This document shows, piece after piece, positions 1-6,011 of a stretch of DNA of 7,616 bases. Each line of letters starts with the position of its first letter. Positions within the stretch are counted from its first letter, which is position 1. Source of the stretch: Clostridia bacterium (GTDB lineage Bacteria > Bacillota > Clostridia > Lachnospirales > Anaerotignaceae); contig CAAEMG010000136.1 in the NCBI GenBank assembly GCA_900757025.1, forward strand, positions 1 through 7,616, given 5' to 3'. The position numbers were made by a program, and so were the translations under genes. Under the pieces are notes generated by a model. It did no database searches, was not told the origin of the DNA, and was given only the letters and a program-made list of their open reading frames with translations.

Positions 1-16
1 ACGAACTGTTCCATAT

Positions 17-89
<73 letters not shown>

Positions 90-97
90 TTGGTTAT

Positions 98-169
98 GCG
101 CGAATGGCTCAGTGGTAGAGCATCGCCTTGCCAAGGCGAGGGCCGCGAGTTCGAATCTCGTTTCGCGCT
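98..169 (+). tRNA. tRNA-Gly (anticodon GCC)
   Basis: A 72-nt cloverleaf with acceptor arms GCGCGAA (98-104) and TTCGCGC (162-168) and discriminator T at 169, as is usual for bacterial tRNA-Gly. The anticodon stem TCGCC/GGCGA holds loop TTGCCAA with GCC at 130-132. The T-loop is TTCGAAT. CCA is not encoded. It lies 8 nt after tRNA-Phe and 5 nt before tRNA-Tyr, so the three are probably cut from one transcript. Confidence 0.97.
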
Positions 170-174
170 TATAT

Positions 175-257
175 GGATGGGTTCCCGAGTGGCCAAAGGG
201 GCCGGACTGTAAATCCGCTGTCTTTCGACTTCGAAGGTTCGAATCCTTCCCCATCCA
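175..257 (+). tRNA. tRNA-Tyr (anticodon GTA)
   Basis: An 83-nt class II tRNA with a long variable arm, as expected for bacterial tRNA-Tyr. Acceptor arms are GGATGGG (175-181) and CCCATCC (250-256), with discriminator A at 257. The anticodon loop CTGTAAA has GTA at 209-211, so it is a normal tyrosine tRNA and not a nonsense suppressor. The variable arm lies around 219-233. CCA is not encoded. It is the last tRNA of the cluster and is followed within 6 nt by a terminator stem. Confidence 0.97.
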
Positions 258-262
258 CTTTT

Positions 263-303
263 ACCGCATATCATTTTGGTATGCGGTCTTTTTTTGTTTT
301 TTT
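263..303 (+). terminator. Intrinsic terminator of the tRNA cluster
   Basis: Perfect 8-bp stem ACCGCATA (263-270) / TATGCGGT (280-287) with a 9-nt loop, followed by C and a nearly unbroken T-run to about 303. It ends the Phe-Gly-Tyr tRNA transcript and separates it from the LysR-type relic. Confidence 0.9.
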
Positions 304-383
304 TAATTTTTCAAATAGACTGTGCATTTGATGAGGTTTGTTTTTAATATTGCATAATGTACTGATAAAAAGGAGAGAAATAT

Positions 384-1292
384 ATGACTGTACAACAGTT
401 AAAATATATCTTAACAACGGCTGAAACAGGATCTATTACGGAGGCTGCAAAACAGCTTTTTATATCGCAGCCAAGTCTTTCAAACGCAATAAAAGATACG
501 GAAAACGAAGTTGGAATATAAATTTTTGTTCGTGGCAGAAAAGGAATTACTCTTACAAAAGAAGGCATGGAGTTTTTGGGGTATGCAAGACAGGTTATTC
601 AGCAAATGGAACTTCTTGAGGACAGATATATTACCGCACTTCCAGAAAAAATAAAATTCGGCGTGTCTGCACACCACTATACATTTTCGGAAAATGCTTT
701 TGTGGAATTGGTAAAGCGGTTTGGGCAGGAACGCTATGATTTTTATTACAGCGAAACGGGAACACATCAAATATTGGATAATGTGAAAAACAGGGTATGT
801 GATTTGGGAATAATTTATTTATCAAATGAAAATGAAACGATTATACGCAGAACTCTTGAAGAACGTCAGCTTGTTTTTACAGATTTGTTTGAGGCAAAGC
901 CCCACGTATTTTTACAAAAAAATCATCCTTTGGCAACAAAAAAATCTGTTTCGCTTAAGGATTTGGAAGAATATCCGCGATTGAATTTTGTACAAGATGA
1001 ATATGAATCCGTATATTATTCCGAGGAATTGTTTAGCTACATACATTCCGACAGGCAGATAAGAATAAATGACAGAGGTGCCATTGTTAATTTTATGCTT
1101 GGGCTAAATGCCTATACTATATCAAGCGGAATTTTCCCCAAATATCTTAATGGTGACAATATTATTTCAGTAGCTTTAAATGAAGAAGAACGTATAAAAA
1201 TAGGCTATATTTTAAATGAAAAACAGGAACTTAGTGAACTTGGAGAAATTTATATCGGAGAATTAAAAAAATATGCGCCTGACAATGTATAG
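384..1292 (+). pseudogene. LysR-type transcriptional regulator, interrupted by one in-frame TAA
   Basis: Starting from ATG 384, with AGGAG at 371-375 placed 8 nt upstream, one reading frame of 302 codons runs to TAA 1290-1292. This is the normal length for LysR-type regulators. Residues 2-60 form the winged HTH: QQLKYI near the start, then a helix with ITEAAKQLFISQPSLSNAIK, matching the DNA-binding signature of the family. Codon 46 (519-521) is TAA in the segment G-I-stop-I-F-V-R-G, where relatives usually carry glutamate (ELGxxIFxR). GAA to TAA needs one substitution. Beyond it the frame is clean through the effector domain (about residues 90-295). Reinitiation at ATG 567 could give a 241-aa protein without the HTH, but no good ribosome binding site precedes it. 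The gene sits just upstream of a LysE-family exporter, the usual arrangement for a LysR regulator and its target. The effector is unknown. It is probably a recent pseudogene; a sequencing error is the main alternative. Confidence 0.87.
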
Positions 1293-1381
1293 CTTTTTGC
1301 TATGGATAAGCATATGAAATAAGTGTTATGTATATTTCTTTTTTGTTTGATAAAATATCAGATAGAAAGGAGCTTTTACAC

Positions 1382-1966
1382 ATGACGATTTATATATTTT
1401 GGAATTTTTTGATTTATTGTATTATTAACGCTTTTACACCAGGTCCGGGAAACATACTGGCTTTAAATACAGTTGCCGTTTATGGGTGGAAAAAGGGAAA
1501 ACCGTTGTTTTTCGGTATTTTTGCGGGGTACTATGTTGTCCAGATTTTGTGCGCCGTTTTTGTGTATGGCGTAAATACTTTTTTGCCTACAGTAACCGGC
1601 GTAATGAAATATATTGGAGCTGTCTATATTTTATATCTTGCATTTCATATTGCGGTAAGCAAACCGTCATACGGTGATGAAGAAAAATCAGCTTCTTTTT
1701 TTTAAGGGTTTATGATGCAGTTTGTTAACATTAAAATATATATGTTTGGCATAACCGCCCTTACGGGATACATAGTGGAGTTTTCATCATCATTTAGAGT
1801 GCTTTTGTTTTTTGAATTGTTTATAGCCACAATGGGAACGGTGGCAACAGGTACATGGATAGGAATTGGGGTTTTAATTCAAAAATTTTATATGAAGCAC
1901 TACAGAATAATAAATATAATACTTGCTTTAACTTTGCTGGAATGTGTTTACGGAATGTTAAAATAA
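1382..1966 (+). pseudogene. LysE-family amino acid exporter, interrupted by one in-frame TAA
   Basis: Read from ATG 1382 (AGGAG at 1368-1372, 9 nt spacing), the frame has 194 codons before TAA 1964-1966, the usual LysE/RhtB size. The N-terminus has the family hallmark FTPGPGN (about residues 19-25), followed by hydrophobic segments at about residues 38-60 and 65-87. Codon 108 (1703-1705) is TAA at the end of an 8-T run. The frame then continues without shift into G-F-M-M-Q-F-V-N-I-K, which matches the conserved second-half motif GFxxQxxNxK of this family, and then three more membrane segments. A lysine codon AAA changed to TAA would explain it. The upstream ATG at 1328 is in frame but has no ribosome binding site. 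Members of this family export amino acids such as lysine, threonine, homoserine or cysteine derivatives; the substrate here cannot be told. The stop removes roughly half of the membrane domain, so the product should be inactive. The regulator upstream is interrupted in the same way. Confidence 0.87.
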
Positions 1967-1970
1967 CAGT

Positions 1971-1998
1971 GAATTTTTATTTTGTACGGTTATAAATT
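1971..1998 (+). promoter_or_regulatory. Candidate sigma-E-like promoter of spoIVA
   Basis: GAATTTT (1971-1977) and TATAAATT (1991-1998) are 13 nt apart, a spacing acceptable for sigma-E. They resemble the Bacillus sigma-E elements KMATATT (6 of 7) and CATACAnT (5 of 7 fixed positions). Transcription would begin near 2006, leaving about 44 nt of leader. It is a weak match in very AT-rich DNA, proposed mainly because spoIVA is a mother-cell gene under sigma-E in B. subtilis. Confidence 0.3.
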
Positions 1999-2049
1999 TT
2001 AAAAAGGCTCATATATTTTACAAGGCATACTTTTTGGGAGGAAAAATAT

Positions 2050-3528
2050 ATGAGCGATTTTAATATTTATAAGGATATGGCGGAAAGAACCGACAATAAT
2101 ATATACATAGGCGTTATAGGTGCCGTAAGAACGGGAAAAAGCACCTTTATAAAGCGTTTTATGGATACTTTGGTGCTTCCAAACATAGCAGACGAAAACA
2201 AAAGACAGCGCACAAGGGATGAACTGCCTCAAAGCGCCGCAGGAAAAACAATTATGACTGCCGAGCCTAAATTTATACCAAACGAGCCTGTTAAAATAAC
2301 TCTTGATGATAACATAGGCTTTAATGTTAGAATGATAGACTGCGTAGGCTATCTTATTCCCGGGGCAGAGGGCCACATGGACGGCGACGAGCCGAGAATG
2401 GTAAATACACCGTGGTCGGATACTCCGGTTACTTTTGAAAAAGCTGCTGAAACGGGTACAGAGAAGGTTATAAGGGAACATTCCACAATAGGCATTGTAG
2501 TGACCTGCGACGGAAGCATAACCGATATTGAAAGGGAAAACTATGTTCAGGCTGAAAAAAGAGTTGTAAACGAGCTTAAAGATATTGGAAAGCCTTTTGT
2601 TATAGTTCTTAATTCAACCCATCCATACAGCAGCGAAACAATGGCTTTGGGCAGAGAACTTGAAAACGAATACGGTGTAGCTGTTATAAACGCAAACTGT
2701 GCCCAGCTTAAAAACAACGACATAAACGAAATACTGGAAAAAATTCTTTTGGAATTTCCTATAAGGGAAATTAAATTTTCTCTGCCGAAATGGTTTGACA
2801 CAATAGATTTTGATAATGATATAAAATCATCTCTTGCCGAAAGTTTGCGGCAGGTTATGGAAAATACGGATAAAATAAAAGATATAAAAAATATTTCTTC
2901 TGTTCTGGAGGAAAACCCATACATACGCAAAGTTTTTACTGCCGAAACGGATATGGGAACAGGCTGTGCAGATATTGAAATATCCGAGCAGGACGGACTT
3001 TTTTATAAATATCTTAGTGAAACAATGAATTGTCCTGTTGAAAATGACTATGAGCTTGTTTCGGCAATAAAACAGATGAGTGCCGACAAAGCAAAATATT
3101 CTCTTTTTGAAAATGCTCTTTCGGCATTGGAACACACGGGATACGGCATAGTGTATCCTTCAAAAAAAGATATAGTTTTTGAAGAACCGAAGATGTATAA
3201 GCAGGGACAAAGGTATGGAATTAAAATACGTGCAAAAGGAAAATCAATGCACATTATAAGGGCAGATATAGAGGCTGAAGTAAGCCCTGTTATAGGCGAT
3301 GAACAGCAGACGAAGGATTATTTGGAAAAACTTAAAAACGACTGCAAAAACAATGCTGATGAAGTTTGGAACATGAATATTTTCGGCAGAAGCCTTGAAA
3401 GCCTTATAAATGATTCAATTCAGTCAAGGCTTTATACCATGAATGAGGACGCACAGCAGAAAATGAGGGAAACCCTTGAAAAAATAGCAAATGAGGGTAA
3501 CGGAGGTCTTATCTGCATACTGCTTTAA
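2050..3528 (+). CDS. spoIVA: Stage IV sporulation protein A, spore coat/cortex morphogenetic ATPase
   Basis: The 492-residue product has the same length as SpoIVA of B. subtilis and is recognisable throughout. The Walker A loop GAVRTGKST is at residues 24-32 (Lys30), followed by FIKRFMDTLVLPNI. DELPQSAAGKTIMTAEPKF is at about 58-75, the Walker B-like MIDCVGYL at 95-102, and the protein ends in the typical hydrophobic GGLICILL. In B. subtilis this cytosolic ATPase polymerises with ATP hydrolysis on the outer forespore membrane, is anchored there by the small peptide SpoVM, and forms the basement layer for coat assembly. It is also needed for cortex formation. The start is set by GGGAGG at 2036-2041, 8 nt before ATG. 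It stands alone, with no co-directional partner in close contact and no clear terminator behind it before the next promoter at 3557. The gene is intact and marks the organism as an endospore former. Confidence 0.96.
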   Translation: MSDFNIYKDMAERTDNNIYIGVIGAVRTGKSTFIKRFMDTLVLPNIADENKRQRTRDELPQSAAGKTIMTAEPKFIPNEPVKITLDDNIGFNVRMIDCVGYLIPGAEGHMDGDEPRMVNTPWSDTPVTFEKAAETGTEKVIREHSTIGIVVTCDGSITDIERENYVQAEKRVVNELKDIGKPFVIVLNSTHPYSSETMALGRELENEYGVAVINANCAQLKNNDINEILEKILLEFPIREIKFSLPKWFDTIDFDNDIKSSLAESLRQVMENTDKIKDIKNISSVLEENPYIRKVFTAETDMGTGCADIEISEQDGLFYKYLSETMNCPVENDYELVSAIKQMSADKAKYSLFENALSALEHTGYGIVYPSKKDIVFEEPKMYKQGQRYGIKIRAKGKSMHIIRADIEAEVSPVIGDEQQTKDYLEKLKNDCKNNADEVWNMNIFGRSLESLINDSIQSRLYTMNEDAQQKMRETLEKIANEGNGGLICILL

Positions 3529-3556
3529 AAAAATTTGAAAAAATTTCAAAAAAGTG

Positions 3557-3585
3557 TTGACAAATTAATTATGTGGTTGTAATAT
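3557..3585 (+). promoter_or_regulatory. Vegetative (sigma-A) promoter of the T-box leader
   Basis: TTGACA (3557-3562) is a perfect -35 box, separated by exactly 17 nt from TAATAT (3580-3585), a one-mismatch -10. The start should fall near 3592, directly before the T-box RNA. It begins only 28 nt after the spoIVA stop codon. Confidence 0.88.
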
Positions 3586-3591
3586 AAGTCT

Positions 3592-3881
3592 TGCTTAAGA
3601 AAATATTAGTAAATGTAGTGAAACGGAAGAGTAATATTTCATCTGCACATTCAGAGAGCTGTCGTTTGGTGCGAGGCAGTTGGCAAATAGATATGAAAAT
3701 CACCGTGGAACAGTCCGCTGAAAGGGTTTTTCGAGTAAGTGTGAACGTTTAGCATACGTTATAGTGCTGCACATTGAACTGTAAAGGAGATGTGAATTAA
3801 GGGGTTGTATTTTTTACAACAAAAAGAGTGGTACCGCAGAGTTTATGCTTTGTCTCTAATAAGTAGAGGCAAAGCTTTTTT
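3592..3881 (+). promoter_or_regulatory. T-box riboswitch, isoleucine specifier (AUC)
   Basis: The 14-nt T-box core AGAGTGGTACCGCAG lies at 3825-3839; its TGGT would pair with an uncharged tRNA ending in ACCA, consistent with the A discriminator of tRNA-Ile. Stem I shows the distal AGAGAGCTG (from about 3653) and GGTGCGA motifs. The specifier loop can be placed by its geometry. The lower helix is ACGG (3623-3626) with CCGT (3703-3706), the S-turn strands are AGTA (3630-3633) and GAA (3695-3697), and the upper helix is ATATTT (3634-3639) with AGATAT (3689-3694). This leaves A-AUC-A, with AUC at 3699-3701, the same register as the GGC specifier in B. subtilis glyQS. A stem III hairpin, GTTGTA/TACAAC, sits at 3804-3820. 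AGAG (3825-3828) can pair with CTCT (3854-3857) as antiterminator, excluding the terminator that follows. Uncharged tRNA-Ile should therefore switch the downstream transporter on. Confidence 0.93.
3847..3881 (+). terminator. T-box-controlled intrinsic terminator
   Basis: A 12-bp stem, 3847-3858 against 3864-3875 (core GCTTTGTCTCT / AGAGGCAAAGC with one G-U), has a 5-nt loop and is followed by six T at 3876-3881. The 5' arm overlaps the bases needed for the antiterminator, which is the switching part of the T-box. Confidence 0.92.
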
Positions 3882-4092
3882 ATTGCCTACGGTTTCCGCA
3901 TGAACGATTGAGAAGTAAATTCAGCCGGCGTTTTTAACAACTCAATTAATAAAAGCCTTAATTTATTACAGTTTAATAAAAGACCTTGGCTTAAAACAAA
4001 GACGTTTAAAGCCCAAAAAACTAAAACTAATCAAGGTATTTGGGGAGCAATCATAAATAATAAATAATAATAACATTCCCCAACAGTATTTC
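3882..4092 (+). other. Long AT-rich untranslated stretch with several inverted repeats
   Basis: No gene is visible between the T-box terminator and the transporter, a gap of 229 nt to the ATG. It can fold locally: ATTGAG (3907-3912) with CTCAAT (3941-3946); ACCTTG (3983-3988) with CAAGGT (4032-4037), enclosing GGCTT/AAGCC within 3988-4013; and TTGGGGA (4040-4046) with TCCCCAA (4077-4083) across an A/T-only loop. A direct repeat TTAATAAAAG recurs at 3946 and 3973. None of the stems has a T-run, so none is a terminator. Function is unknown; it may simply be leader RNA. Confidence 0.5.
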
Positions 4093-4110
4093 AGGAGGTA
4101 TTTTATTAAA

Positions 4111-5316
4111 ATGAACGAGAAAAATAACAAAGGATCATTAGCAGCAGCTTTCACAATAGGCGCAACAGCATTTGCAGCACACGCAGGTGGCGGCTTTGCA
4201 ACAGGTAACCAGGCAAATACATATTTTGTAAGCCTTGGCTGGGTTTCAATACTTAGCGCAGTGCTTGCAATGGTTATACTTGCATTATCTGTAAGAGAAG
4301 CTCAGATAATGTGGAACACAAGAAATTTAAAAAGCTATAAAGAACTTTTCTCAACACTTTTTCATCCGTTTGACAGAGTAGCATATGTTTTTGATGTATT
4401 CTACTACATAATGATACTTATGGTTGTTGCATCATGTATAGCAGGTGCGGCAAGTGCCCTTAAACAATATTTGGGAATGCCTTACCAGCTTGCGGCAGTT
4501 GGAATCGGTTTACTTATACTTGTTCTTTCAATATTCGGTGCAGGTTTAATACGTAAAGCAAGCACATATATGGGTATAGTAATACTTGTTCTTTCAATAA
4601 CAATATATGCAGTAGGTCTTCTTAAAGGCCACAACCTTTTTGCAGCAATGGGTTCAAGTTTCCAGAGCCAGGGCCTTTCAATGCTTCCAAAAGCAGTATT
4701 TAATGCATTTACATATGCAGGCGCACAGTGGGTAACAATACCTGGCGTACTTGCTTGCGGAACAATATTAAAAACAAAGAAAGATTGCACAAAAGGTATG
4801 TTCTTTATGCTTCTTTTCAACTGCATCGGCTTAGGCTTATCAGTTCTTATGCTTTTAAGCTGGCATGATTACTTTATGGCAATTGAAGGCGGTTCAACAC
4901 TTCCAACATTAACAGTTCTTATGAACATGGATATGGGCGTACTTGTTATAGCTTACTGTGTAGTTCTTCTTTTATGTATGGTATCATCCGGTGTAGTTGT
5001 TGTATTTGGTTTTGTAAACAGAGTTGAAAATGCTAAATGTCTTTCATTTGTAAAAGGTAAACACGTTCGTCGTGCTTTAATAGCAGCATTTATAATGCTT
5101 CTTTCAATGTCAATATCATTTGTCGGTTTAACAAACATAGTTAAATTCGGTTATGGCTACTGCGGATACATAGCAATCTGTGTTGCTATACTTCCTCTTT
5201 TAACAATAGGTTATTTCAAAAACCGTAAGTTTATAAAAGCACATCCTGTAGAACTTCAGGCATATGATGATGAAGAGGCAGAAAAAGAACTTAGTCTTAA
5301 ACTTTCAGAAGAATAA
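4111..5316 (+). CDS. YkvI-like multi-pass transporter, predicted isoleucine/branched-chain amino acid uptake
   Basis: A 401-aa integral membrane protein with about ten to eleven hydrophobic segments, including roughly 9-32, 44-62, 94-118, 126-146, 150-171, 230-250, 276-301, 321-344 and 350-368. The first segment carries a glycine-rich break, AHAGGGFATGNQ (residues 23-34), resembling the GAGFASGQE region of YkvI-like members of the APC (LeuT-fold) superfamily, where such a break forms the substrate site. The C-terminal tail (from about 380) is acidic and cytoplasmic. The start ATG follows AGGAGG (4093-4098) by 12 nt, a rather long spacing, but no other start fits better. The gene is monocistronic, between an isoleucine T-box and its own terminator, so it should be induced when charged tRNA-Ile runs short. 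Direction and substrate are inferred from that control, not from catalytic residues. About 25 of 29 isoleucines use AUA. Confidence 0.85.
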   Translation: MNEKNNKGSLAAAFTIGATAFAAHAGGGFATGNQANTYFVSLGWVSILSAVLAMVILALSVREAQIMWNTRNLKSYKELFSTLFHPFDRVAYVFDVFYYIMILMVVASCIAGAASALKQYLGMPYQLAAVGIGLLILVLSIFGAGLIRKASTYMGIVILVLSITIYAVGLLKGHNLFAAMGSSFQSQGLSMLPKAVFNAFTYAGAQWVTIPGVLACGTILKTKKDCTKGMFFMLLFNCIGLGLSVLMLLSWHDYFMAIEGGSTLPTLTVLMNMDMGVLVIAYCVVLLLCMVSSGVVVVFGFVNRVENAKCLSFVKGKHVRRALIAAFIMLLSMSISFVGLTNIVKFGYGYCGYIAICVAILPLLTIGYFKNRKFIKAHPVELQAYDDEEAEKELSLKLSEE

Positions 5317-5325
5317 TTTATTTTT

Positions 5326-5356
5326 AAAGACACTCCTTAGGGAGTGTCTTTTTTTT
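5326..5356 (+). terminator. Intrinsic terminator of the YkvI-like transporter gene
   Basis: A perfect 11-bp stem, 5326-5336 against 5341-5351 (core GACACTCC / GGAGTGTC), has the tetraloop TTAG and runs into T to 5356. It lies 10 nt after the stop codon and closes the T-box unit. Confidence 0.95.
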
Positions 5357-5394
5357 ATACAGGTAAGTATATGTATGGCTGTTAAATATTGATG

Positions 5395-5400
5395 TATAAT
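5395..5400 (+). promoter_or_regulatory. Candidate -10 box before the BASS relic
   Basis: A perfect TATAAT stands 57 nt before the relic's ATG. The -35 region at the proper distance (around 5372-5377) does not match consensus, so this is a partial promoter call only. Confidence 0.4.
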
Positions 5401-5456
5401 AAAAAATAAGATGTCCTACAATTTGCGTGGCGTTTTAAAAAAGGAGGGGATTTATT

Positions 5457-5840
5457 ATGAAAAAATTTAATAAGGTTGTTGATTTTATAGCGGGAAACAT
5501 GGCACTGCTTACTATTATAGTGGCTGTTTTCTGCCTTGCCAAACCTGAGGCGGTAATACCATTTGCAAAGGTAAAAATAGGCTCATTATCTATAACAAAT
5601 GTACTTCTTATGGTTATTATGTTTGGTATGGGAACAACTCTTAAAGCAGACGATTTTAAACTTATACTTAAAAGACCTTTTGAGGTTTTGGCAGGAATAG
5701 TTGGGTAGTTTGCCGACCATCTTGTTGCACTTCCGTGTGCTGTGGCAACAATAATTCATCAGACATGCGGCTCTATTACAGCTTCAATATTTGCCAAGAA
5801 AATGGACGCAGAAAACGCAAAATTAGGGAAACAGGCTTAA
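5457..5840 (+). pseudogene. BASS-family (bile acid:sodium symporter-like) transporter relic with internal deletion
   Basis: Codons 1-83 encode the start of a BASS-family protein (MKKFNKVVDFIAGNMALL ... FGMGTTLKADDF), about 59 of the first 80 residues being identical to the intact neighbour at 6012. Codon 84 is TAG (5706-5708). The same frame then continues with F-A-D-H-L-V-A-L-P-C-A-V-A-T, which matches residues 284 onward of the neighbour, and stops at 5838-5840. Codons corresponding to neighbour positions 85-283 are missing, an in-frame loss of 597 bp. The lost part contains the central transport motif and the sodium-site segment, so no transport function can remain. The ribosome binding site AGGAGGGG (5442-5449) is 7 nt before ATG and still excellent. 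The gene and the one after it are tandem paralogues. A truncated 83-aa membrane peptide could still be made. Confidence 0.93.
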
Positions 5841-5859
5841 AATTAATATAAATAGTATC

Positions 5860-5887
5860 AGAGTGGGATTTATTCTCACTCTTTTTT
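5860..5887 (+). terminator. Intrinsic terminator of the BASS relic
   Basis: Stem AGAGTGGGA (5860-5868) / TCTCACTCT (5874-5882), with one G-T pair and a 5-nt loop, is followed by T to 5887. It lies 20 nt after the relic's original stop codon, so the two paralogues are separate transcription units. Confidence 0.9.
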
Positions 5888-6011
5888 AGATGTAATTTTG
5901 TATAAAATAAAGAGCAATTTTTAATGCAATATACTGTATACAATATTCAGAAAATATGCTATTATAAAACTGTGGTAATACAACATTCATATTGGAAGGG
6001 GAGTATGAAAA

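Noticed and set aside
1..13. Possible 3' end of a further upstream tRNA
   Set aside because: CTGTTCC-A would suit an acceptor arm 3 nt before tRNA-Phe, but the preceding bases do not give the conserved C at the T-stem position, and the 5' half is outside the window.
112..331. Two short + strand reading frames across the tRNA-Gly/tRNA-Tyr region
   Set aside because: They run through complete tRNA cloverleaves and the terminator, have no ribosome binding site, and encode nothing recognisable.
2010..2033. CATATATT and CATACTTT just before spoIVA as a sigma-E promoter
   Set aside because: The two elements are only 8 nt apart, and the start would fall in the ribosome binding site.
1999..2481. 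Long - strand reading frames opposite spoIVA, the transporter and the BASS gene
   Set aside because: They are shadows of well-supported + strand genes, with no ribosome binding sites and no recognisable protein features.
3534..3550. Palindrome TTTGAAA/TTTCAAA right after spoIVA as a terminator
   Set aside because: The stem is only A/T-rich with one G-C pair, the loop is 3 nt, and A rather than T follows on the + strand.
384..5840. Stop codon reassignment (TAA or TAG read as an amino acid) to explain the three interrupted genes
   Set aside because: The intact genes here all end in TAA at the length expected for their families, the tRNA-Tyr has a normal GTA anticodon, and the interrupted positions fit different amino acids (Glu, Lys, Lys/Gln).
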